Below, piece after piece: positions 54,889-62,351 of a stretch of 64,000 bases of DNA. The DNA is taken from NCBI RefSeq assembly GCF_021390595.1, contig NZ_JAJEJR010000002.1, forward strand, positions 372,001-436,000, in the 5' to 3' direction. The stretch is from Paraburkholderia sp. HP33-1 (GTDB lineage: Bacteria > Pseudomonadota > Gammaproteobacteria > Burkholderiales > Burkholderiaceae). Made by a program: the position numbers and the translations under genes. Every line of letters starts with the position of its first letter. Within the stretch, counting starts at the first letter, position 1. The notes beneath the pieces are model-generated. The model did no database searches and was not told the DNA's origin. It saw only the letters and a list, made by a program, of their open reading frames with translations.

Positions 54889-55683
54889 TCGGCCAATCGT
54901 CGTGTGAGTTGACGCCTCCCTGACTACCCTTTCATTGGTGGAGCATATGATGCCGAGAGTTTCGCCGCCAGTGTTTGATGCCTTTTCGGACGCGTCGCTT
55001 CCGCTCTCGAGCGTTGTGTTCCGATTCCTCGATGATGTGTCGGTCGGCGACCGACTCAAGCGCCCGGTCGATCGTCACTGCAACCTTCGAGCCGAGCAAG
55101 CTTCGACTCCCCGCTCATCGCCGCAAAGCTCGCATTTGACTGGCGTGCCCGTTCCCTTCACAGGCAGCGCGCTGGGTTCCGCCCTGAACCGAACGTCGCG
55201 CAGGACAGGACCAACAACGCCGCGACGATTGCAGTCGGTTCGGCGAAAACGCATTTATTAGTGGAAGACGTGCTTCAGATTCGCAGATGGAGACCACTGC
55301 CCAACCGATGACAGTAACTGGACGACGAAGAATGGCAAAACGCCCCGATCTCGATGCGATGAGCGGATTGGCCGATTTCAACTTGTAAACCGTACTCGTT
55401 GCCAAGTCCCATCGCCTATCATAAGTAGATAGCTTCCGTTGCTTGTCGGTGCTGTTGGCAAGAAACAAAAGGTCGTTGGATTTTTCGCAAGACCGATCTT
55501 GCGGGACTGCTAACCGTTTGTGCGATCTTTAACACTGCGATTAACCGGATCATTTCAGTCCCTGCGCTTTAACTTTTGAGTGACATTCGACCAATACAAG
55601 AGAAAGCGTCACTGAACGGAGGAAGCCACGACGTTGGTCGCTTAATCCGCATAATGACCGGTTGAAGATGAGTCACTGGTGAC
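54889..55683. other. Long intergenic region upstream of the regulator and the liv operon
   Basis: About 795 bases without a credible gene; short frames here have no family features. It becomes AT-richer near 55400-55680, where the promoter of the transporter operon should be. Confidence 0.4.
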
Positions 55684-56547
55684 ATGGTCAGTCTCTACAC
55701 AATGCAGGCCCTGCACGGTCTGGTCTACGGGATGCTTCTCTTCCTGGTTGCGTCCGGACTGACACTCATCTTTGGGCTGCTGCGCGTTATAAACATCGCA
55801 CATGCTGCCTTTTATATGTTAGGCGCTTATCTCACCTATGCCGTTGTCGCGGTCACGCAGAACTTCTGGCTTTCATTGTTCATCGCCCCAACCGCCGTGG
55901 GATTGCTTGGCGCCGGAGTGGAATCTGGGCTATTGCGTCGTATTCGCGGTCATGGACACGAACACGAATTGCTTTTGACTCTCGGTCTGTTTTACATGGT
56001 ATCCGAAGCAACGCGGTGGATCTGGGGCAACTATACGTTAGAGGTTCCAACACCTTTGCTTCTAGTTGGCTCGATTCCCCTGTTGGGTGGTCAATACCCG
56101 ATATATCGCCTGTTCATCCTGGCATTTTCAGCTCTGATTTGCGTGCTGTTGGGAATTGTCCTCAAACGTACACGGCTTGGCATCGTTATTCGTTCGTCTG
56201 TTTCGGATCGGGAAATGGTGAGTGCCTTGGGCGTCAACACTTCCTTTGTGATGACTGCCGTCTTTGGCCTGGGTTCTGCTTTGGCTGCTATCGCTGGAGT
56301 TGTCGCCGCGCCGTTTCTGCAGGTCGATCCGTCGATGGGCCAGGCAATTCTTGTCGATACTTTCGTGGTTGTCGTTATCGGTGGATTCGGGTCGCTTGCT
56401 GGAGCGCTGATGTCTTCCCTAATGATCGGTCAGCTAAAGTCTTTCGGAATACTGTTGTTTCCACAGTTTGCGCTCATTTTTCAATTTCTTCTTATGGCAG
56501 CAGTGCTGATAGTCCGGCCACAAGGTCTCCTCGGGGACAAGCCGTGA
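55684..56547 (+). CDS. Branched-chain-type ABC transporter permease (LivH-like)
   Basis: 287 residues, eight or so hydrophobic spans. It opens MVSLYTMQALHGLVYGMLLFLVASGLTLIFGLLRVINIAHAAFYMLGAYL, where GLLRVINIAHAAFYMLGAY is the family signature, and has the cytoplasmic EMVSALGVNTSFV loop that contacts the ATPase. It forms the inner-membrane channel with LivM for amino acids or related acids. GC is lower than in the surrounding genes, with many T-ending codons, which suggests transfer. The last base overlaps the LivM start. Confidence 0.92.
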   Translation: MVSLYTMQALHGLVYGMLLFLVASGLTLIFGLLRVINIAHAAFYMLGAYLTYAVVAVTQNFWLSLFIAPTAVGLLGAGVESGLLRRIRGHGHEHELLLTLGLFYMVSEATRWIWGNYTLEVPTPLLLVGSIPLLGGQYPIYRLFILAFSALICVLLGIVLKRTRLGIVIRSSVSDREMVSALGVNTSFVMTAVFGLGSALAAIAGVVAAPFLQVDPSMGQAILVDTFVVVVIGGFGSLAGALMSSLMIGQLKSFGILLFPQFALIFQFLLMAAVLIVRPQGLLGDKP

Positions 56548-57524
56548 TGTTGCTCGTCGGATGGATCTCAGCGCTCGTGGCGCTCTATCTTTTACCTCTG
56601 ATTCTGGACATCACTTCCCTGCGAATTGTCATAGAGATACTTTACCTTGGCCTCTTTGCTGCATCCTTCAATCTTCTCTTCGGTTATGGTGGAATGCTTT
56701 CCTTCGGCCATGCGGCCGCATTTGGAGTAGGCGGTTACGCAGCCGGTCTGACATGGAAGTTCCTGGGTGACGTTCCAGTTCCGCTTACTTTGATCGGTTG
56801 CGCGCTCGCTGGAGCATGCTTAGGGATGATTGTGGGAGTCTTTTGTGTGCGTGCTCGAGGGACGTCTTTCTCGATGCTCACACTGGCCTTCAACCAGTTT
56901 CTCTTTGCAGTGGCACTGAAATGGCGAACGGTGACGAGGGGCGACGACGGTCTGAGCGTCCGCCCACCGGATTTTCGCTTGCCCGGTGGATTCGCCTTGC
57001 ACATGAACCAGCCGCAGCACTTTTATTGGCTTGAACTGACGGTCGTGATTCTTTGCATTGTAGCGATATGGCACATCACCCGCACACCATTGGGAAACTC
57101 CGTCGTGTTGGTGCGTGAAAACGACGAGCGGTCTGCGTTCCTTGGCTACAACGTTTTCGTGACAAGGTTGATCGTCTTTTCCATTGCGTCCTCTTTAGCA
57201 GCGGTTGCGGGGGGACTCTTTGCGAGTTTTCAACAACTAGTTTCGCCTGAAGCACTGGATTTCAATACCAGTACGGAGGTGGTGTTGATGGCGCTTCTCG
57301 GTGGTACAGGAACGCTCGCTGGTCCTCTACTAGGCGCAGCCGCATATATTCTGCTTCAAAACTGGCTGTCGAGTATCACCGAGCACTGGCCGTTCGTGAT
57401 CGGTCTGCTCTTCGTTCTTCTGACCTTGTTCATGCGAACCGGTATCGTTGGCATTGTCGGGCAAGCAGGTCCAATCCAGCGCCTGATCGGCCTGCGGCGT
57501 TCACCCAGGAGAGGGCAGCCATGA
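56547..57524 (+). CDS. Branched-chain-type ABC transporter permease (LivM-like)
   Basis: 325 residues. The family block FNLLFGYGGMLSFGHAAAFGVGGYAAGL and the ATPase-contact loop LVRENDERSAFLGYNVFVTRLIVF are intact. ATG 56547 shares its first base with the last base of the LivH stop; GTG 56544 is an alternative. Its own stop overlaps the next start (ATGA at 57521-57524), so the operon is tightly coupled. Like LivH it has lower GC than the surrounding DNA. It looks functional, although its ATPases are broken. Confidence 0.92.
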   Translation: MLLVGWISALVALYLLPLILDITSLRIVIEILYLGLFAASFNLLFGYGGMLSFGHAAAFGVGGYAAGLTWKFLGDVPVPLTLIGCALAGACLGMIVGVFCVRARGTSFSMLTLAFNQFLFAVALKWRTVTRGDDGLSVRPPDFRLPGGFALHMNQPQHFYWLELTVVILCIVAIWHITRTPLGNSVVLVRENDERSAFLGYNVFVTRLIVFSIASSLAAVAGGLFASFQQLVSPEALDFNTSTEVVLMALLGGTGTLAGPLLGAAAYILLQNWLSSITEHWPFVIGLLFVLLTLFMRTGIVGIVGQAGPIQRLIGLRRSPRRGQP

Positions 57525-58080
57525 AACCCTCGCTCGAACTTCGTGATATTCATCACGATTTTTCGGAGCTTCGTGTGTCGGCAGGAATCGACCCGAAGGT
57601 CTTGTCGGGTGAGCTGCACGCCATTATCGGACTGCACGGCGCAGGCAAGACGACGCTGTTCAAAATATTGATCGGATGCCTTGAACCTGCGTCAAAAACA
57701 GGAGCCGCTGGACGTTGGAGCGCGTCTATGAGTTCTTTCCTCGCATGCAAGAGCGTGATGCACAGCGAGTCGGTACGTTGTCCGGCGGCGAACGGCAAAT
57801 GCTCTGCACTGGTCGAGCGCGAATGGGCAACCCGAGCTTGCTACTAGTGGACGAGCCAACCGAAGGGCTCGCTCCCGCGATCGTTACTCAAGCTGAGGGA
57901 ATACTTAGCGTGGCACATCATGACGGTACGGCCATCTTGCTGGTCGATCAGGCGACGGACCTCGCGCTGTCTCGAGCGAGCCGATTTGACGTGATGTCGA
58001 AAGGACGGGTCGTCTTTGCTGGTAGCGCAGTGGATTTGATGACGGACGATCAAGTCAGAAAGCGATATCCGCAGTTATGA
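57521..58080 (+). pseudogene. livG'-'livF fusion remnant (broken ABC ATPase)
   Basis: From ATG 57521 the frame encodes a LivG N-terminus: LELRDIHHDFSELRV, GELHAIIGLHGAGKTTLF (Walker A) and ILIGCLEP. Near 57700-57709 the homology jumps to a LivF C-terminus in a different frame: WTLERVYEFFPRM, then TLSGGERQML (signature), NPSLLLVDEPTEGLAP (Walker B) and VMSKGRVVFAGSAVDLM. So about 190 residues of LivG and 100 of LivF are missing and the reading frame is lost at the join. The joint frame in LivG runs to a stop at 57847 without a signature motif. Neither half can be a working ATPase. Confidence 0.88.
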
Positions 58081-58127
58081 CAGTCCGCACTTCAGGTGGG
58101 GTAGTTGCGTCTTCATAGAGGCTAAGC

Positions 58128-59426
58128 ATGAACATTCGAACGGGTCGGCGCACATTCATCAAAGGCGTAACCGCGGCTGGGGCCGTTGCTGTCGGACCGT
58201 GGATTGCCGCACGCCCTGCCTGGAGTCAGCATAGTTCCATCAAGATCGGTGTGATCGAACCACTGTCGGGTCCGATAGCATATGTTGGAGAAACTTTCGT
58301 CGCGGCCGCCAGATTTGGTGCTTACAGGCTCAATCGGGCTGGTGGGGTGCTTGGGCGGCAGGTGGAGATCGTGCCGGCGGATAGTGAACTCAAACCTGAC
58401 GTCGCCACTCGCCGCGCGAATGATCTGCTCTATCGTGAAAAGGTGGAAGTTCTCGCTGTTGGGCCGGGGTCGGCGGTAGCGAAGGCGGTTTCTCAGATTG
58501 CCAATCGGAATGGAAAGATATTCGTCACGTACGCTTCTGAGGCGGCTGAACTTACGGGCGAAGAGTTCCAGGATACAACCTTTCGATGCTGCCTTAACAC
58601 CGACATGCACTCACGAATGCTCGCTTTGTACTTCACGAGAATGGCGAAGCAGAAGCCCACGCGATTCTATCTTCTGAACGAGGACTACAATTTCGGGCAT
58701 GCTTTCGCGGAGGGCTTCAAAAAGGCTTTTGATAGGATGAAGGCGCCCAATCAAAGCATTGTCGGGGAGGAATACCACCCGCTTCAAAACGTGCAGGATT
58801 TCGCTCCGTACGTCACCAAGATCATGGCGTCCGGCGCCGAAGTCGTCATCACAGGGGACTGGGGCCAGGATCTCCGTCTGCTGCTTCAACAGGGGAAGTC
58901 CTTGGGGTGGAAGGTGAAGACGGGTGGATTCTATCTCAACGACCCGATAGTATTGCAAGCAGTACAGGGGGCAGCCGTCGGTCATATAACCGCAGACGCT
59001 TACCAGGTGACACTCGACACACCTGAAAACAAAGCGTTCATCCGGGAATGGCGAGAATACTATCCTGACGCGCCGATCAGTTATAAATATCCGAACGCCG
59101 CCGTTATTCACACGGTAAGCGCGATTCTCTGGCTCGGTGACGTGATAAAGCGTGCAGGCACTCTGGATACTGCCAGGTTGATTCAGACCTGGGAGGGAGC
59201 CAGGTTTGCAGCAATTTTGGGCGACGTAGAAATGCGAGCATGCGATCATCAGATGCAGAGTCCGGGGCTCATATCAGAGATACTCGATCCTGAACAGATA
59301 CCCGCTGAGATCCGCTACTACGGCGACGCCTTTCCATATATTGGCAGGCCCACGCGAATTCCGAAAGAAGAGCTGGCAGTAATTCCAAAGGACACCGGCA
59401 ACCCGCGCTGCGCTAGAGGGGGCTAA
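58128..59426 (+). CDS. Branched-chain-type ABC transporter binding protein with Tat signal
   Basis: 432 residues. It has a twin-arginine leader (RTGRRTFIKGVTAAGAVAV, with RRTFIKG) cleaved near PAWSQHS, unusual among Liv-type binding proteins. The mature part, IKIGVIEPLSGPIAYVGETFVAAARFGAYRLNRAGGVLGRQVEIVPADSELKPDVATRRANDLLYREKVEVLAVGPGS (cited in parts), and the later FYLLNEDYNFGHAFAEGFKKAF and YKYPNAAVIHTVSAILWLGD are typical of the group that binds amides, urea or aromatic acids rather than leucine. It lies 48 bases after the broken ATPase and completes the operon. Confidence 0.92.
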   Translation: MNIRTGRRTFIKGVTAAGAVAVGPWIAARPAWSQHSSIKIGVIEPLSGPIAYVGETFVAAARFGAYRLNRAGGVLGRQVEIVPADSELKPDVATRRANDLLYREKVEVLAVGPGSAVAKAVSQIANRNGKIFVTYASEAAELTGEEFQDTTFRCCLNTDMHSRMLALYFTRMAKQKPTRFYLLNEDYNFGHAFAEGFKKAFDRMKAPNQSIVGEEYHPLQNVQDFAPYVTKIMASGAEVVITGDWGQDLRLLLQQGKSLGWKVKTGGFYLNDPIVLQAVQGAAVGHITADAYQVTLDTPENKAFIREWREYYPDAPISYKYPNAAVIHTVSAILWLGDVIKRAGTLDTARLIQTWEGARFAAILGDVEMRACDHQMQSPGLISEILDPEQIPAEIRYYGDAFPYIGRPTRIPKEELAVIPKDTGNPRCARGG

Positions 59427-59911
59427 CATGTGCTGCACGACCGGCAGAGGGTAGATGGTCGGCTTGCGAAAGCTGTCAAAGCGGGTCCGTATGCGCGGAT
59501 TAGCGTCGTCTTCGACGTCGATATGCGCTCCCGCCTGAAGGGCAGATCATCTTTGATCAATCGAATTGATTGCCTTCCACATGCCATCGTCGAGGGCACG
59601 CCTTTCGGCACAATTTCGGCTTTTATTCGGCATACCTTCGTGCGGCTCGACTCCCCCATGGCTATGCTGGTCGTGCCAATGCCTGCGACTGAGACGGCTC
59701 CTCGTGGGGCACCGCCCAGATTGCCGCCTTTGCTCGACGACGGCTCGGTCAATAGTGAAGATCATCAAGGGACGGCCGCTCCTGGACTGAACAGGACGTA
59801 GAAAGTCTGATCTCCGGTCACGCCGTGCCTACAAAATGCGCGCGGCCGTTCAACGTCCAGATAACAGAAATGGACTGTCCCTCCAGCGCGAGCGCCCAGG
59901 AGGTACTCAAC
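59427..59911. other. Intergenic stretch, possible decayed gene
   Basis: 485 bases. A + frame from 59430 and a - frame at 59423-59752 are both open, but neither shows a family motif I recognise. It may hold the remnant of a catabolic gene that belonged to the transporter operon. The last 30 bases contain the ribosome site of the next gene. Confidence 0.35.
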
Positions 59912-60364
59912 ATGAAAATCCCTCAAATTAGCCGTGCGGCGTTTGCCTTCGCAGCGTTCATGACGCTCGAAGCTGCATGCCACGCAGGCGTTGCCGCTTC
60001 GTCCGGAGAGCGCGTCGCCGTGGCCGGTTCAGATTCATCTGTGACGGTGAGTACCGGATCGCGCGGCACCCAGCCAGCGGACGTCGACGGCGTCCCACTT
60101 ACCCTCAAACTGATAACACCGTCAGGTGGGACGTCGCGACTTACTTACGTCGACGAAGACGGCTGGCGGCTTGACGACCACGCCGAGCCATCGAAGCAGA
60201 AGGAAGCGCGAATCACACCCGCATCGACGCAGCGACAACAGGAAGCGTCAAGTTCGAGGCGGCCCATGAGCGTTTTCATCGACGGCCCCACGGGCTTCAC
60301 CTATGTTTGGGTGGCCGATCAAGGATGGAAGTTCGTCGGCCAATTGTCCGACTGGAAGCGATGA
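59912..60364 (+). CDS. Small secreted protein of unknown function
   Basis: 150 residues. A signal peptide (ISRAAFAFAAFMTLEAACHA) is followed by a polar, Ser-rich, beta-prone region and a C-terminal segment FIDGPTGFTYVWVADQGWKFVGQLSDW. Aromatic residues cluster at the end, as in small surface-binding domains. ATG 59912 has a perfect AGGAGG at 59898-59903. No family is recognised; it is not obviously linked to the transporter. Confidence 0.7.
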   Translation: MKIPQISRAAFAFAAFMTLEAACHAGVAASSGERVAVAGSDSSVTVSTGSRGTQPADVDGVPLTLKLITPSGGTSRLTYVDEDGWRLDDHAEPSKQKEARITPASTQRQQEASSSRRPMSVFIDGPTGFTYVWVADQGWKFVGQLSDWKR

Positions 60365-60825
60365 TCGACGTTGCGGGCTTCAACAGGCAGTGCGACTCGT
60401 AGGTCGATAAGCTAGCCGGGTACAGGGAAGCCAACCGCAAGCGAAACCGCGACCCGCATCAGGCTCGTACTGGCCGGACTCGGCAACGTCCGCACGTCGT
60501 TGATGCGTGCGTTCGGCGAAGACGATATGCAGGTATCGTCAGGCGCCCTCAAGTAGCGGCGGCTTAAGCCATTCGCGGGAGCAGCAGAGGCAAAGGCGGT
60601 CAGCCAGTCCACGCGCTGCTCCGCTGACTGGACAAACGCAGCGATGAATCATCAGCCTCGCTCCATATAGGAGACCACGCGTGTTTTACATAAGTGTTCG
60701 GGAGAGATTTCGACGAACGTGAACGTGTTGGTCTTCACCCAAGGAGTGGCACTATATTTAGTGCTCCGGACCGCGGTACGAAGCAGGCGTGCAATAAGCG
60801 ATTACGTGAACAAAGGGAGCCTGAG
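60365..60825. other. Intergenic stretch without a recognised gene
   Basis: 461 bases. A short + frame (about 60430-60555) ending in a TAG and reading RLVLAGLGNVRTSLMRAFGEDD looks like the tail of some coding sequence but cannot be assigned. Nothing else seen apart from the region before the next gene, which should hold its promoter. Confidence 0.35.
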
Positions 60826-61311
60826 ATGAATACGAATTGCAAGAAAGGTTTGGCAGTCATCCTATCAATTCTCACCAGTGCGGCGTCGGCGCAGAAAATT
60901 GAAATTCCACAACAAGGCAGTACGAGTTATGTCACATATTATATCAATCACGTGATATCGAGCATTGACATGGATGACCAAGGAAATGATGAAATAATTG
61001 AAAGCTTCGGAATTACGCGGAACACGAGCGGCCAAAAGATCTTCGACAACATGTCGGTCCATTGTGTGTTTTATTACGGCATGCACGGAGGCACAGATGC
61101 GGCAAAGGGAGCCTGCACTGAAATGGATGCCGACGGCGATAAGGTTTTCACAACATTCGTGGTGGGCACACACACGCTGATCGGCGGGACTGGAAAGTAT
61201 ACGGGCATCACCGGGGCTGCCAGCTTCACGGTAAATATGCTTAGGCCGCCGGCGGAGGGCACACACGCAGATGTGGTGGACCACAAGGTGAGCTGGAAGA
61301 TTAATAAGTAG
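60826..61311 (+). CDS. Secreted beta-barrel-like protein, paralogue 1
   Basis: 161 residues. A signal peptide (KGLAVILSILTSAASA) precedes IEIPQQGSTSYVTYYINHVISSIDMDDQGN, then SFGITRNTSGQKIFDNMSVHCVFYYG, ACTEMDADGDKVFTTF and GGTGKYTGITGAASFTV. The GTGKYxGITG motif is that of allene-oxide-cyclase/dirigent-like beta barrels of unknown bacterial function. It is clearly paralogous to the minus-strand gene at 61651-62136, which it faces. GGGAG precedes the ATG. Confidence 0.85.
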   Translation: MNTNCKKGLAVILSILTSAASAQKIEIPQQGSTSYVTYYINHVISSIDMDDQGNDEIIESFGITRNTSGQKIFDNMSVHCVFYYGMHGGTDAAKGACTEMDADGDKVFTTFVVGTHTLIGGTGKYTGITGAASFTVNMLRPPAEGTHADVVDHKVSWKINK

Positions 61312-61650
61312 CGGCCCGCGGCGGTCGATGCGCAAAGCGGGACGGAGCACGCGGTCGCTGATGGCGCTCGCCGGAATTTGTCACCAAGTTCCAGGGTCAC
61401 GTACGACCCGTTGCCCATCGGCGTCTGACCGGCTTGGGAAGAGGTCTGCGTTGTAGAGATATCTGTTAAGGAGATTCAACTATTGGAGCATCCGTTTAGT
61501 CTTTGTGCATTTTTTGGGTACTGTCGCTGCGGCCGGGACACGTGATCTGCTGCTCAAGCCTGGCGGATTGCTGACAGTAGCGGGATCGAGCAGCCGGCTG
61601 GCCTCCGCGCGGGCTGTTACCAGTTCCTTAGCTATTTGTCTCGACGACGC
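61312..61650. other. Intergenic region between convergent paralogues
   Basis: 339 bases between the two stop codons. No gene and no clear T-tailed hairpin seen. Confidence 0.4.
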
Positions 61651-62136
61651 TTACTTCATTTTCCAGGTGATTTTGTTCGTCACCTCGACCGCATGCGTGC
61701 CGGTGGCGGGCGCGTGCAATACGTTCCCCGAGAACGTCCCTGTACCGCTAATTCCGCTGTACTTTCCAGTACCTCCAGTCAACGTAAAAGTGTCTGTTTC
61801 GAAGGTGACGTTGATCTTGTCACCGTCCACGTCGGTTTCGGTGCAAGCACCTTTCAGATCGTATTTGTCGCCTCGTGCGCCCTCATAGAAAAGACAGTGG
61901 ACCGACATACGATCGAACGGTTTTTGGCCGATTGAATTACGCGTGATACCGAACCCCTCGATCAACGAACCGGAGCCTTGATCGCCCATGTCGACGGTGG
62001 CCAGTTCGTGATTGAGCGCGTAAGACGTGTAGGTCGTGCTACCTGCCTTGGGCATATCGAACGTCTGGGCCAATGCCGGGCTGACAGAAACTGTCAGGGA
62101 CGCGCCCAGTGCCAATGCGCTTAAGTTTGCCTTCAT
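61651..62136 (-). CDS. Secreted beta-barrel-like protein, paralogue 2
   Basis: 161 residues with a signal peptide (LSALALGASLTVSVSPALA). TFDMPKAGSTTYTSYALNHELATVDMGDQGSG, GFGITRNSIGQKPFDRMSVHCLFYEGARG, ACTETDVDGDKINVTFETDTFTLTGGTGKYSGISGTGTF match paralogue 1 across its whole length, and both are the same size. ATG 62136 is chosen (MKANLS), with GGAG upstream. It lies directly downstream of regulator copy 2, on the same strand, and might be its target. Confidence 0.85.
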   Translation of the reverse strand: MKANLSALALGASLTVSVSPALAQTFDMPKAGSTTYTSYALNHELATVDMGDQGSGSLIEGFGITRNSIGQKPFDRMSVHCLFYEGARGDKYDLKGACTETDVDGDKINVTFETDTFTLTGGTGKYSGISGTGTFSGNVLHAPATGTHAVEVTNKITWKMK

Positions 62137-62351
62137 TTCAATTAGCTCCTGAAGTGGCGAAGTCCGTTGCGACAATCGCGCGTAGAAGTGGCGTATGAAG
62201 ATCCAATGTGAAGACTAGAAGAGGAGGTCGTCAGGTTGCACGACCAGAGGCCGAATGAAATCCGAAAATTCCCCGAAAGCGGCAGCGACGACGGCGACTG
62301 GCGGTGAGGGTTGTTCGACGCCTGCCGACATTCATGTGCGCCGTTTTCGCT

